Shown: piece after piece, positions 1 to 8,593 of the stretch
Position numbering within the stretch: the first letter of the stretch is position 1
How the letters are laid out: the number at the start of each line of letters is the position of its first letter
Assembly: GCF_008728855.1 (NCBI RefSeq)
Contig: NZ_CP042906.1
Coordinates: 5,361,001 to 5,425,000 of the forward strand
Reading direction: 5' to 3'
Origin: Hypericibacter terrae
GTDB lineage: Bacteria > Pseudomonadota > Alphaproteobacteria > Dongiales > Dongiaceae
Length of the DNA: 64,000 nt
The notes under the pieces: generated by a model
What the model was told of the DNA's origin: nothing
What the model saw: only the letters and a program-made list of their open reading frames with translations
The model's database searches: none
Translations under genes and position numbers: made by a program

Positions 1-6
1 GAATGC

Positions 7-930
7 TCAGTTCGGAACTGAGAGCAACCTAACCATTCCCGGCATGACGCCAGTCAATGCAGCCGCCGCACGGCTCGCGAGCATCGCTGCCGTCTTACGA
101 CTTCCTCCCGCCCCCTCGCCGTAACTGTGCATCGCGACCGCGCGCCCATCGCTGTCCTTCCAAAGCATCCCGCTATCGCCACCGAAGGTTCCCGGGCTGC
201 TCACATTAATCAAGGCATCACAATAGAGTGTGCCTAGCACGGCATCGGTGATGATCGCGTGCAGGCCCGATACAACGCCGTGGCAGATTCCGTGACTTGC
301 TCCGTGGGCCAACAACTGTTGCCCACCCATCGGCATACCGAATTCCAGGAACGTCGCGTGACTAGCGCGTACAATGAGTTCTGGATGCTCCAGAGCTATG
401 AGGGCGGCATCTACGAATCCATCGGTGTCCGGAGAAATGATGCGCTTGTGTGTCTTGCCAATCGGAATCCAAGTCTTGGATCCCGGAGAGTAGGAGTAAG
501 CGATATTCTCAAAGCTAGCGTTCGGCACGACATGGCCACAAGTAAGAGCAAAGAACTGGCCGCCGACCGAGCAAAGAGCACCGATCGTACCCTGGGAAGC
601 ATCGCCAACTTTGATGGCCACGGGGCCCGGATCGGGAAACACGCTGACTTGAGGTTTCAGTCTTCGCAGCCGAACCACATCGACTGGAATGGTCTTGCCT
701 TCGTGGCGCACGTATCGCGGCAGGCGATCATCAACCTTTAGGTCAGATTTAGCGATCTTGTTGGCGACAAGAACGGTGAGGCAAAGTTCCTCAGGGTCCA
801 TTTTCTCGCCGACCATGCGTGGGCCAATCATGGTGCCCACAACATTAGGATACCGCGCGAGGCGTCGCGACCGCTCCTGGCGCGCCAGTCGGATGCGCCG
901 AACACCCGCTTCGTGATTACGCCTGTTCAA
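7..930 (-). CDS. Trypsin-like serine protease domain protein, unassigned
   Basis: 307 aa, with no clear signal peptide and a basic N-terminus rich in Arg. The second half has the layout of a chymotrypsin-fold protease: a His in TCGHVV (about residue 133), an Asp in FVDAALI (about 174) and a Ser in GGDSG (about 253), in the right order and roughly the right spacing. The first ~100 residues are unassigned. The start is a TTG one base after the TAG stop of the upstream lipoprotein gene (TAG-A-TTG), so translation is probably coupled. GC content is below that of the downstream housekeeping genes, which suggests acquired DNA. The triad is read from the sequence; proteolytic activity is inferred, and it could instead be an inactive regulatory fold. 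Confidence 0.65.
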   Translation of the reverse strand: MNRRNHEAGVRRIRLARQERSRRLARYPNVVGTMIGPRMVGEKMDPEELCLTVLVANKIAKSDLKVDDRLPRYVRHEGKTIPVDVVRLRRLKPQVSVFPDPGPVAIKVGDASQGTIGALCSVGGQFFALTCGHVVPNASFENIAYSYSPGSKTWIPIGKTHKRIISPDTDGFVDAALIALEHPELIVRASHATFLEFGMPMGGQQLLAHGASHGICHGVVSGLHAIITDAVLGTLYCDALINVSSPGTFGGDSGMLWKDSDGRAVAMHSYGEGAGGSRKTAAMLASRAAAALTGVMPGMVRLLSVPN

Positions 931-931
931 T

Positions 932-1804
932 CTACTGAAGTCCCGGAATTTGAACTGGGGTTAGGACAAGTTTGCCGCTGGAGTTGTCAATTTCATAGAG
1001 TTGAACGATTGGCGGTGCCGGCGGCTTCTGATCTCCACCGGTGAGCTTTTTAAGGATAAGTCCGACAACGGTCATGTCGTTCTTCAGTATCGTCCGGACA
1101 TTCTGCGCCTCGCCCGATCCTCCTTCGCCGAGGTCGATTTTGTCGAACTGATCGGCGGCCTGGGTGAGCAGCGTGACGATCTCGTCGCGATGCGCTTCCG
1201 CGCCGGGTGCGTTCAAGAGATCGTAAGCGTCGTCGAGCTGCCTGACCACGCCGCTCTTCTTCGCCGGGTCAAAAATTGCATTAAGTACGTTGACGCTGAA
1301 CAGATTATGAGTCCGCGCGGTGTCGACTTGCCGCTTCATGTCCTCTTTGGTGGTCTGGAGTAACTTGGCCTGCTCGCCCATGTCCGTACCCTGCGCGTGA
1401 TAAACGCCGGAGCCCGTCTCGGCTGCGGACGCCAAGCTCGAAATCATGGAACCGATGGCCGTCATCGTCTCCGGGACCTTGGAGTCCACCGTCTGACCCA
1501 CTGTCGACAGGATGCCGTTCGACAAGGTGATCTGGAGGTTGCTGGTACCGATCCCGCTCCAGGCCTTGGCATAGACAGGGTCCTTCATATCCGGCAAGTA
1601 GATAATCGTGCCCTGGATTGGCGTGTCTTTATTTCCCGTGCGCACGACCATCAAATATGGCTTCGTCTGGTAGATTTTTATGCCGGTTTCGTGGTCGGAA
1701 TTGAATTGCTTTGGATCGTCGTAGAACGCAATCCGCGCACAGCCACTCGCGGCGACAGACCCCACAATGGCAACTGCAATACCCAGCATCCATGAACCGG
1801 ACAT
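932..1804 (-). CDS. Predicted lipoprotein, function unknown
   Basis: 290 aa. An N-terminal hydrophobic stretch ends in AASGC, a good lipobox with Cys at residue 22, so the mature protein is probably a lipid-anchored envelope protein. The rest is mixed alpha/beta with helical, Gln/Asp-rich segments around residues 110-240 and no family I recognise. AAGGA lies about 9 bases before the ATG. It is the first gene of a two-gene unit and is followed after one base by the trypsin-like protein, so the two probably work together at the envelope. The function is not known. Confidence 0.7.
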   Translation of the reverse strand: MSGSWMLGIAVAIVGSVAASGCARIAFYDDPKQFNSDHETGIKIYQTKPYLMVVRTGNKDTPIQGTIIYLPDMKDPVYAKAWSGIGTSNLQITLSNGILSTVGQTVDSKVPETMTAIGSMISSLASAAETGSGVYHAQGTDMGEQAKLLQTTKEDMKRQVDTARTHNLFSVNVLNAIFDPAKKSGVVRQLDDAYDLLNAPGAEAHRDEIVTLLTQAADQFDKIDLGEGGSGEAQNVRTILKNDMTVVGLILKKLTGGDQKPPAPPIVQLYEIDNSSGKLVLTPVQIPGLQ

Positions 1805-2173
1805 TTCAATCCATCCTTGTAGTTTCTCTGATTAATTTCTCAGGAGCATAACCGCCTATTTAGATTCGACATCTTTTATTAGACGCAGCCTAGGTTCAAT
1901 TATATTTTTTACATGCGCATTTGTTTTCTTTCTTATCGAATCAACATCGAGCCCCTTTGCAGACGAACACTTCGTGACTCCGTTATCACGGAGATAGGAA
2001 TCGAGTCAAATTACATATTCGACTTTAGGTTGTGACAATTATTGATTGTTGCGCCAACCATCAACAATGCACCGACAGTGGTGTTGCCCTGTGGAGACTT
2101 GGGACTTTCGCGGCGGCCGGCAGGCGTTCCTCCGCCAGTGGACATGCGCCCACCGCACTGCCATATAACCGAC
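1805..2173. other. AT-rich divergent intergenic region
   Basis: About 370 bases with no convincing gene. The stretch from roughly 1840 to 2040 is markedly AT-rich compared with the rest of the window. It separates the leftward lipoprotein/protease unit from the rightward dapF and probably holds promoters for both. An in-frame ATG at 2042 would extend DapF by 44 residues that match nothing in the family, so I treat that part as non-coding. Confidence 0.5.
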
Positions 2174-3055
2174 ATGACGCTCGCGACCGCCTTCACCAAG
2201 ATGCATGGGCTGGGCAACGACTTCGCCGTGATCGACCTGCGCGGCGGATCGGCCAACGGCACCGCTTCGGCTGGCGCCAACGGCGCCACCCCCCTCACCG
2301 ACATCTCCGACACCCAGGCCCGGGCCATCGCCGACCGGCGGACCGGGGTCGGCTGCGACCAGATCATCCTGATCGAGAAGCCGCGCCAGAAGCTGGCCGA
2401 CGTCTATATGCGGATCCGCAATGCCGACGGCAGCGAGGTCGAGGCCTGCGGCAACGGGGCGCGCTGCGTGGCGGCCCTGGTCATGGCCGAGACCGGCCGC
2501 CGCCATGTGATCATCGAAAGCGTGGTCGGGCTCCTCGATGCCGAGGCGGCGCCGGACGGCCGGATCTCGGTCGATATGGGCGAGGCCCAGCTGGACTGGC
2601 GCGAGATCCCGCTCGCCAAGCCGCTCGACACCCTCCATCTGGGGATCGAACTGGGGCCGCTGTCGGACCCGGTGGGCGTCAATATCGGCAACCCCCATGC
2701 GGTCTTCTTCGTGCCGGACGCCGGGGCGATCGACGTGGCCGCCCTGGGGCCGGTGCTGGAGCGCCACCCGCTCTTCCCCGAGAAGGCGAATATCGAGGTC
2801 GCCCAGGTGCTGTCGCCCACCCGCATCCGGATGCGGGTCTGGGAGCGCGGGGTCGGGATCACGCGCGCCTGCGGCACCGGCGCCTGCGCCACCCTGGTCG
2901 CGGCCCATCGCCGCAAGCTCACCGGCCGCAAGGCCACGATCCAGCTCGATGGCGGCGATCTGGAGATCGAATGGCTGGCGGACGGCCATGTCCGCATGAC
3001 CGGCCCGGCCGAGACCAGCTTCACCGGCAGACTCGACGCGTCGCTGCTGGGCTAA
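2174..3055 (+). CDS. dapF: Diaminopimelate epimerase
   Basis: 293 aa. It converts LL- to meso-diaminopimelate for lysine and peptidoglycan synthesis in the cytoplasm, using two Cys as acid/base. Both are visible: EACGNGARC (Cys92) and RACGTGACA (Cys233). The N-terminal TKMHGLGNDF is the family hallmark. I start at the ATG at 2174, which puts this motif about 8 residues in, as usual. There is an insertion of about 20 small residues (Gly/Ala/Thr) around positions 25-44, after DLRGG, where many homologues have only a short loop. It is followed by mtaB and ftsY, a common alphaproteobacterial order. Confidence 0.95.
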   Translation: MTLATAFTKMHGLGNDFAVIDLRGGSANGTASAGANGATPLTDISDTQARAIADRRTGVGCDQIILIEKPRQKLADVYMRIRNADGSEVEACGNGARCVAALVMAETGRRHVIIESVVGLLDAEAAPDGRISVDMGEAQLDWREIPLAKPLDTLHLGIELGPLSDPVGVNIGNPHAVFFVPDAGAIDVAALGPVLERHPLFPEKANIEVAQVLSPTRIRMRVWERGVGITRACGTGACATLVAAHRRKLTGRKATIQLDGGDLEIEWLADGHVRMTGPAETSFTGRLDASLLG

Positions 3056-3125
3056 TATTGTCTGGCCCGCCGTCGGCCGCGCCCCGGTTTGCGCGGGCCT
3101 TCCCTTGTTTCCCCGCCCCTTCATC

Positions 3126-3204
3126 GTCACCCCCGCGAATGCGGGGGCCCATGGTGGGGCCAGCGCCCTGAACGGGCATGGGTCCCCGCTTTCGCGGGGA
3201 TGAC
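3126..3204. repeat. REP-type palindrome between dapF and mtaB
   Basis: Two 28-base arms (3126-3153 and 3177-3204) form an imperfect inverted repeat. Each arm also holds its own small GC-rich hairpin (CCCCGCGAA-type core facing its complement). It resembles the intergenic palindromes whose spurious translation reads VIPAKAGTHA. The right arm includes the ATG I chose for mtaB, so the repeat supplies the start codon and its upstream GGGG. Confidence 0.75.
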
Positions 3205-4489
3205 ATTAGTGACCGAGCCCCGCGTCCTCACCTTCGGCTGCCGCCTGAACGCTTTCGAATCCGAGGTGATGCGCGGCCATGCCCAGGCGGCGGGGCTCGG
3301 CAACGCCATCCTGGTCAATAGCTGCGCCGTCACGGCCGAGGCCGAGCGGCAGGCGCGCCAGGCGATCCGCAAGGCCCGGCGGGAGAACCCGGAGGCCCGC
3401 ATCGTCGTCACCGGCTGCGCCGCCCAGATCGACCCCGCCCGGTTCGCCGCCATGCCCGAGGTCGACCATGTGATGGGCAACGGCGAGAAGCTCGAGGCCA
3501 AGAGCTGGCAGGCGCTCGCCGGCGGCGAGGCGCCCCGCACCGCCGTCGCCGACATCATGGCCTTGCGCGAAAGCGCGGCCCATCTCATCGCCGGCTTCGG
3601 CGGACGCGCCCGCGTCTTCCTCGAGGTGCAGCAGGGCTGCGACCATCGCTGCACCTTCTGCATCATCCCCTATGGCCGCGGGCCCAGCCGCTCGCTCCCC
3701 GTGGGCGAGATCGTCAACCAAGCGCGGCAGCTCACCGAGAGCGGCGTCGCCGAGTTGGTGCTGACCGGCGTCGATCTCACCTCCTATGGCCAGGATCTCC
3801 CCGGCACGCCGTCGCTCGGCCAGATGGCGCGCCGCCTCCTGAAGCTGGTGCCGGGCCTGAAGCGCCTGCGCATCTCCTCGGTCGATCCGATCGAGGTCGA
3901 CGAGGATCTGGTGGCGCTCGTCGCCGAGGAACCGCGGCTGATGCCGCATCTCCATCTTTCGCTGCAGCATGGCGACGATCTGATCCTGAAGCGGATGAAG
4001 CGCCGTCACAGCCGCGCCGATGCCGTGGCCCTCACCACGCGGCTGCGCGCGCTGCGCCCCGACATCGTCTTCGGCGCCGATCTCATCGCCGGTTTCCCGA
4101 CCGAGAGCGAGGCGGCGCATCGGGCCAATCTCAGCCTGATCGATGACTGCGGCCTCACTTTCCTCCATGTCTTTCCCTATTCGGCGCGCAAGGGCACGCC
4201 CGCCGCGCGCATGCCGCAGCTGCCGATGGCGCTGCGCCGCGCGCGTGCCGCGGAATTGCGGGCGAAGGGCGAGATCGCCAAGGCCGCTTGGTTCACGGGT
4301 GTCGCCGGTCGCAGCACCGCGCTGTTGGTTGAAAAGAACGGCGGGCAGAGTGCGCTCGGCCATACCGAGCATTTCGCGCCGGCGCGCCTTCTCGGTGACG
4401 CGGCGCCGGGCAGCATCGTCATGGCGCGCGTGACCGGCCATGATGAAGACGGGCTCATTCTCGAAGCCCTCGCGCAGCAGGCCGCGTAG
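3200..4489 (+). CDS. mtaB: tRNA (t6A37) methylthiotransferase MtaB
   Basis: 429 aa radical-SAM enzyme that adds a methylthio group to N6-threonylcarbamoyladenosine at tRNA position 37. N-terminal cluster Cys are at about 14 (FGCRLN), 42 (NSCAV) and 73 (TGCAA). The radical-SAM triad Cys147/151/154 lies in GCDHRCTFC. The C-terminal ~60 residues fit a TRAM-like domain. The ATG at 3200 lies inside the preceding REP repeat. A GTG at 3209 gives VTEPRVLTFGC and is nearly as good, so the start is uncertain by three codons. It lies between dapF and ftsY. Confidence 0.93.
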   Translation: MTLVTEPRVLTFGCRLNAFESEVMRGHAQAAGLGNAILVNSCAVTAEAERQARQAIRKARRENPEARIVVTGCAAQIDPARFAAMPEVDHVMGNGEKLEAKSWQALAGGEAPRTAVADIMALRESAAHLIAGFGGRARVFLEVQQGCDHRCTFCIIPYGRGPSRSLPVGEIVNQARQLTESGVAELVLTGVDLTSYGQDLPGTPSLGQMARRLLKLVPGLKRLRISSVDPIEVDEDLVALVAEEPRLMPHLHLSLQHGDDLILKRMKRRHSRADAVALTTRLRALRPDIVFGADLIAGFPTESEAAHRANLSLIDDCGLTFLHVFPYSARKGTPAARMPQLPMALRRARAAELRAKGEIAKAAWFTGVAGRSTALLVEKNGGQSALGHTEHFAPARLLGDAAPGSIVMARVTGHDEDGLILEALAQQAA

Positions 4490-4525
4490 TGCCATCGCCG
4501 TCGACGCCGTCTCTCCCTGCCAAGG

Positions 4526-4724
4526 ATTTACCTCTCCGCCCGCGCAGCGGGGGGAGAGGGTTGCGCAGGGTTAGCCGGAGCGAAGCGGAGGCTTACCCGA
4601 AGCTGGGAGAGGTGGGCCCTTTCCTGCAGCATCCCCCTCTCCCAGCTTCGGCTAGGCTTCGGCTTCGCCTCAGCCAAGCCTGCGCATCCCTCTCCCCCAC
4701 TGCCGTGGGGGCGAGGAGAAATTC
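4526..4724. repeat. Long GC-rich inverted repeat, mtaB-ftsY gap
   Basis: The 258-base gap between mtaB and ftsY is filled by two facing arms: CTCTCC...GGGGAGAGG with a GAAGCGGAGGCTTACC-type segment on the left, and CCTCTCCCAGCTTCGGC...CCCCCAC on the right. The transcript could fold into a long hairpin. It belongs to a family of GC-rich palindromes also seen at 5.7, 7.0, 8.1, 21.1, 24.5 and 35.7 kb. No coding sequence is supported here. Confidence 0.65.
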
Positions 4725-4747
4725 TTCTTGCTACGGATCTCCCCTGA

Positions 4748-5689
4748 ATGGCTGACGAGACGAACGAAAAAGCGAGCGGTGGCTGGCTCGCGAAGCTGAA
4801 GCGCGGCCTCGCCAAGAGCTCGGCCAAGCTCTCCGACGGCATCACCGGCATCTTCACCAAGCGCCGGCTCGACACCGCCTCGCTGGAGGAGCTCGAGGAG
4901 CTGCTGATCGCGGCCGACCTCGGGCCGTCGGTCGCGGCCAAGCTCGCCGAGGCGCTGCGCCGCCGCCGCTTCGAGAAGGACATCGCGCCCGAGGCCGTGC
5001 GCGCGGCGCTGGCCGAGGACATCGCCCAGATCCTGGCGCCGGTGGCCAGGGGCCTCGCGCCCGACCCCGCCGCCCGGCCGCATGTGGTGCTGGTGGTCGG
5101 CGTCAATGGCAGCGGCAAGACCACGACCATCGGCAAGCTCGCCCAATATTGGAAGACCCAGGGCAAGACGGTCTGGCTCGCGGCCGGCGACACCTTCCGC
5201 GCCGCCGCCATCGAGCAGCTCCAGATCTGGGGCCAGCGCGCCGGCGTGCCGGTGGTGGCCCGCGAGAGCGGCTCGGATTCCGCCAGCCTCGCCTTCGAGG
5301 CGCTGGAAGCGGCCAAGGCCGCCGGCGCCGATCTCCTCCTGATCGACACGGCCGGCCGGCTCCACAACAAGGCGAACCTGATGGCCGAGCTCGCCAAGAT
5401 CGCCCGCGTCCTCAAGAAGCTCGATCCCGCGGCGCCCCAGGATTGCCTTTTGGTGCTGGACGCCACCACGGGCCAGAATGCGCTGGCCCAGGTCGAGACC
5501 TTCCGCCAGATCGTGCCTTTGACCGGGCTGGTCGTGACCAAGCTCGACGGCACCGCCCGGGGCGGTGTGGTGGTGGCCCTGGCGGAGAAGTTCGGCCTGC
5601 CGGTGGTGGCGGTCGGCGTCGGCGAAGGGGCCGAGGATCTGCGGCCCTTCGAAGCGGCGGCGTTCGCGCAGTCGCTGGTGGAGGGGTAG
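4748..5689 (+). CDS. ftsY: Signal recognition particle receptor FtsY
   Basis: 313 aa SRP-receptor GTPase that docks ribosome-SRP complexes at the inner membrane for co-translational insertion. The N domain spans residues ~15-100, followed by the G domain: P-loop GVNGSGKTT (~118-126), DTAGRLHNK (~199) and TKLDGTARGG near residue 270. The acidic A domain of the E. coli protein is missing; only ~12 residues precede the amphipathic helix GGWLAKLKRGL, as is usual in alphaproteobacteria. It is the third gene of the conserved dapF-mtaB-ftsY row. Confidence 0.96.
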   Translation: MADETNEKASGGWLAKLKRGLAKSSAKLSDGITGIFTKRRLDTASLEELEELLIAADLGPSVAAKLAEALRRRRFEKDIAPEAVRAALAEDIAQILAPVARGLAPDPAARPHVVLVVGVNGSGKTTTIGKLAQYWKTQGKTVWLAAGDTFRAAAIEQLQIWGQRAGVPVVARESGSDSASLAFEALEAAKAAGADLLLIDTAGRLHNKANLMAELAKIARVLKKLDPAAPQDCLLVLDATTGQNALAQVETFRQIVPLTGLVVTKLDGTARGGVVVALAEKFGLPVVAVGVGEGAEDLRPFEAAAFAQSLVEG

Positions 5690-5726
5690 GGGCTGAGGGC
5701 GAGCGAGCTCGCGCCTTCCTTTCTGC

Positions 5727-5823
5727 ACCTCCCCCCTTGAGGGGGAGGCTGGGGTGGGGGGGTGATCGAAGGTCTCGCTGTTGCTCCACCCCCTCCCTTG
5801 CCCTCCCCCGTTTCGGGGGAGGG
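5727..5823. repeat. GC-rich inverted repeat after ftsY
   Basis: Facing arms CTCCCCCCTTGAGGGGGAGG and CCTCCCTTGCCCTCCCCCG...GGGGGAGGGG lie within the 317-base ftsY to FkbM gap. It is another member of the C/G-block palindrome family and may end ftsY transcription. The remaining bases up to 6006 hold no gene I can support. Confidence 0.6.
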
Positions 5824-6006
5824 GATTCGTCGACTGAAGCAGGAGGGCATCTCCATCAACTATCAATATGTTGCGCCTAAGCTGCGAACCGCCTCGCCGG
5901 CCTCTTACCCCCAGGCCCGGCGCGGAATGGTGATTGATTCGCGACTCAGGCTGGCTAGGATTCGCCGGTTGGAACGCCGAGTCGTTCGCGGGGGCGGACG
6001 GAACCG

Positions 6007-6921
6007 ATGTCAGCTGGTCAAACCTTGAAGCGCGACGATCGCCGCGATGCGCGACCGCCCCTCGACGGGCAGGAGTCCCAGGGAGCGCTGGGCGTCTTCG
6101 GGCGCCTGAAGAAACGTCTTCTCGCCAAGCCCGGCGACCCGCTCGAGCCCGCCGCCGCGGTACCGGCGGCAGGCACCGCAGCCGCCGAAGGCTGGGCCGA
6201 CCACCACACCGAGAATTTCATGCGCCGTTACTTGCGCACCGGCGATGCCGTGCTCGATATCGGCGCGCGCGACGGCAAGTTCGCGGTGGCCGCCGCCGCC
6301 GCCGTCGGCCCCGACGGCCGCGTCGATTCCTTCGAGCCCAGCCCCTCGCTGCGGCGCAAGCTGACCGAGGCCGTGCATCGCAGCCATGCGGTCGCGATCG
6401 TGATCCATCCCAAGCTGGTCGGCACCCAGGCGCAGCTCGGCCGCTTCGTCGACGGCACCGGCAAGAGCGGCCGGCGGCGTCCGCCGCTGCCGGGCGAGCT
6501 CGCGGTCGGCGGCGTCATCGGCGTCGAATGCATCCGCCTCGACCAGGCGATGGCGGCGCGGCGCTATGCACTGATGAAGCTCGACATCGCTGGCGGCGAG
6601 CTGGTGGCGCTCAAGGGCGCGGAAGGAATGCTGCGCGAGGCCAATCCGCCGGCGCTGCTGATCGCGATCGACAGCGCGCTCAACGAATGCGGCAGCTCGC
6701 CCGAGCAGCTCAGCGATTTCCTCACCGCCAGCGGCTATGAATCGATTCTCTATGACGCCGACCGGCACAAGCTCGACTATGTCGGCCGGCCCTGGACCCG
6801 GCGGCGCTACGTCCTCGCCGTCGCCCAGAAAGCCCGCAACTACGTCTCCGCCCGCCTCGCCGGCATGGATCTGCAGAAAGAGCCGGAAACCGAGGACGTG
6901 TTGAGGATCACGACGGAGTAA
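6007..6921 (+). CDS. FkbM-family SAM-dependent methyltransferase
   Basis: 304 aa. Residues ~65-270 carry a class I methyltransferase fold: VLDIGARDGKF (~82-92) is the SAM-binding motif I, FEPSP follows strand 2, and LMKLDIAGGELVALKGAE is the hallmark of the FkbM family. These enzymes usually O-methylate sugars or lipids, but the substrate here is unknown. The first ~60 residues are basic, then Pro/Ala-rich and probably disordered. It is a single gene flanked by GC-rich palindromes. Family is confident, substrate is not. Confidence 0.85.
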   Translation: MSAGQTLKRDDRRDARPPLDGQESQGALGVFGRLKKRLLAKPGDPLEPAAAVPAAGTAAAEGWADHHTENFMRRYLRTGDAVLDIGARDGKFAVAAAAAVGPDGRVDSFEPSPSLRRKLTEAVHRSHAVAIVIHPKLVGTQAQLGRFVDGTGKSGRRRPPLPGELAVGGVIGVECIRLDQAMAARRYALMKLDIAGGELVALKGAEGMLREANPPALLIAIDSALNECGSSPEQLSDFLTASGYESILYDADRHKLDYVGRPWTRRRYVLAVAQKARNYVSARLAGMDLQKEPETEDVLRITTE

Positions 6922-6954
6922 GACGCTCCGTCGTTTCCGAATCTCATCTGCGGC

Positions 6955-7118
6955 CACCCCTCCCCCTACCCCCTCCCGCAAGGGGAGGGGGCTAGGAAGA
7001 ATAGAAACAGCCTCTCCTTCTTCCGGGGAGGCTGTTTGCATTTGGCGACGAAAGAACGCCGCGGACTCAGAAGAAATCCACGCCCCCTCCCCTCGCGGGA
7101 GGGGGTAGGGGAGGGGTC
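6955..7118. repeat. GC-rich inverted repeat pair around a hairpin
   Basis: Left arm CCCTCCCCCTACCCCCTCCC with GCAAGGGGAGGGGG, and right arm CCCCCTCCCCTCGCGGGAGG with GGGTAGGGGAGGGG, lie on either side of a separate hairpin at 7005-7037. The same CTACCCCCTCCC block recurs at 8.1 and 24.5 kb, so this is a true dispersed family. Confidence 0.7.
7005..7037. terminator. Probable bidirectional terminator
   Basis: A 13-bp stem (7005-7017 with 7025-7037, one wobble pair), loop TTCTTCC, with AAA before and TTT after the GC-rich part. It sits 84 bases after the FkbM stop. The short T run makes it a moderate rather than strong intrinsic terminator. Confidence 0.6.
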
Positions 7119-7218
7119 CTTCGCCGCGGCGCTTTGCGCCGGAAACGTAATCGGCAATACTCCGCCGCCGATTATTACCGTTCCGTGACACCTCCTCTCC
7201 CTCCCGAGTTCCCCCTCC

Positions 7219-8067
7219 ATGAGTCTCCATCTGATCGTCGCGCTCCTCATGCTGCTCGCGGCGGCGATGCATGCGGGCTGGAACCTCTTCGTGAAGGGCA
7301 CCGGCGACCGGCTGTCGGCGATCACGGCGGTCATGACGGGCGGCGCCATCCTCTCGGCCTTCGCTCTCCCCTTCGTCGATCCGCCGGCGCGCGAGAGCTG
7401 GATCTTCATCTTCCTCTCGATCGTCATCCATCTGGGCTATTACGCCGGGCTGGTCGGGGCCTATCGCCATGGCGATCTGAGCCACGCCTATCCGATCGCG
7501 CGCGGCACGGCGCCGCTCCTGGTCGCGATCGCGGCCGCACCGGCCGCCGGCGAATGGCTCTCGCCGCTGCAATGCCTCGGCGTCGCCGCGATCTCGCTCG
7601 GCATCGTCAGCCTCGCCTTCGAGCGCGGCATGCCCAAGGGCGATCACGGCCGCTCGGTGCTCTATGCGCTCGCGACCGCGGTCTTCATCATGGGCTACAG
7701 CGTGACCGACGGCCTCGGCGTGCGCCGCTCCGGCAACGCGCTGGGCTACATCCTCTGGCTGTTCGCGCTCGAGGCGATCCCGCTGCTGCTCATCACCATC
7801 GCCATCCGCCGGCGCGCCTTCTTCCAGCATCTCAAGCGCCATTGGCGGAGCTCGAGCGCGGGCGCGGTGCTCTCCTGCGGCGCCTATGGTCTCGCGATCT
7901 GGGGCATGAGCGTGGGCACCCTCGCCGGCATCGTCGGCTTGCGCGAAACCTCGGTCCTCTTCGGCGCCGCCTTCGGCGCGCTGTTCCTGCACGAGAAGTT
8001 CGGCTGGAAACGCGCGGTGGCCGCGGTGGCGGTCGTGGCGGGGAATTTGGTGCTGCAGCTGGCGTGA
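7219..8067 (+). CDS. EamA/DMT-family transporter
   Basis: 282 aa, almost entirely hydrophobic with about 10 predicted membrane helices in two repeated halves of five, as in EamA drug/metabolite transporters. The N-terminus LLLAAAMHAGWN and the mid-protein SHAYPIARGTAPLL are typical EamA positions. The likely role is export of a small metabolite or amino acid; the substrate is not predictable. It stands alone between two GC-rich palindromes. Confidence 0.85.
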   Translation: MSLHLIVALLMLLAAAMHAGWNLFVKGTGDRLSAITAVMTGGAILSAFALPFVDPPARESWIFIFLSIVIHLGYYAGLVGAYRHGDLSHAYPIARGTAPLLVAIAAAPAAGEWLSPLQCLGVAAISLGIVSLAFERGMPKGDHGRSVLYALATAVFIMGYSVTDGLGVRRSGNALGYILWLFALEAIPLLLITIAIRRRAFFQHLKRHWRSSSAGAVLSCGAYGLAIWGMSVGTLAGIVGLRETSVLFGAAFGALFLHEKFGWKRAVAAVAVVAGNLVLQLA

Positions 8068-8090
8068 CGGGCGATCAGCACGCTTGCGGC

Positions 8091-8201
8091 CACCCCTCCC
8101 CCTACCCCTCCCGCAAGGGGCGGGGGCTAGGAAAAAAATCAGGCCTCCTCCTCCGACGGCGAAGCCGTCGAGCGGGAGGGGGGTAGGGGGAGGGTGTTTC
8201 C
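8091..8201. repeat. GC-rich inverted repeat, convergent gap
   Basis: Arms CCCTCCCCCTACCCCTCCCG and GCGGGAGGGGGGTAGGGGGA enclose a GACGGC-GAA-GCCGTC hairpin. It lies between the rightward EamA gene and the leftward VOC gene, where a two-way terminator would be expected. The hairpin-plus-arm unit is nearly identical to the one at 24.5 kb. Confidence 0.7.
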
Positions 8202-8213
8202 GCAACACCTCCC

Positions 8214-8582
8214 TCACCGCCCCTTCCGCTCCATCAGTTCGATCCGGTTGCCGAACGGGTCGTCGACATAGACGCGGATAAAGCCTTCGAGCGGCTCGTC
8301 CTCATTCACGGCGATGCCGGCCGCCCTCAATGTTGCGATCAGCGCCGGCAGGTCCTCCACGGGCAAGCCCGGATGTGCCTTGCGCGCGGGCATGAAATTC
8401 TTCTCGACGCCGAGATGGATCTTGAGCGCGCCGCGCTCGAACCAGGCGCCGCCGCGCGCGGCCAGAGGCGGCGGCTTCGTCATTTCCGGAATGCCGAGCA
8501 GGCCTTCGTAGAAGGCGCGGGCCTCGGCCTCGCGACCGGCGGGCATGGCGAGTTGGATATGATCCAGGCCCGCCACTTTCAT
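8214..8582 (-). CDS. VOC (glyoxalase/bleomycin-resistance) family protein
   Basis: 122 aa, one vicinal-oxygen-chelate module: LDHIQLAMP at the N-terminus (metal-ligand His), HLGVE in the middle and DPFGNRIELME at the C-terminus (Glu ligand). Members are metal-dependent lyases, dioxygenases or binding proteins; no substrate can be assigned. It starts 11 bases after the Nudix stop, so the two form an operon. A longer in-frame ORF upstream only reflects overlap with the Nudix gene. Confidence 0.85.
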   Translation of the reverse strand: MKVAGLDHIQLAMPAGREAEARAFYEGLLGIPEMTKPPPLAARGGAWFERGALKIHLGVEKNFMPARKAHPGLPVEDLPALIATLRAAGIAVNEDEPLEGFIRVYVDDPFGNRIELMERKGR

Positions 8583-8593
8583 CGCCGCGTCCT

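Noticed and set aside
4526-8201. Repeated C/G blocks as a possible CRISPR array
   Set aside because: The units are palindromes in separate gaps, with no regular repeat-spacer spacing and no cas genes.
6010-8217. Minus-strand frame of 735 codons
   Set aside because: Antisense to the FkbM methyltransferase and EamA transporter and running through GC-rich palindromes. Composition is typical of a shadow frame.
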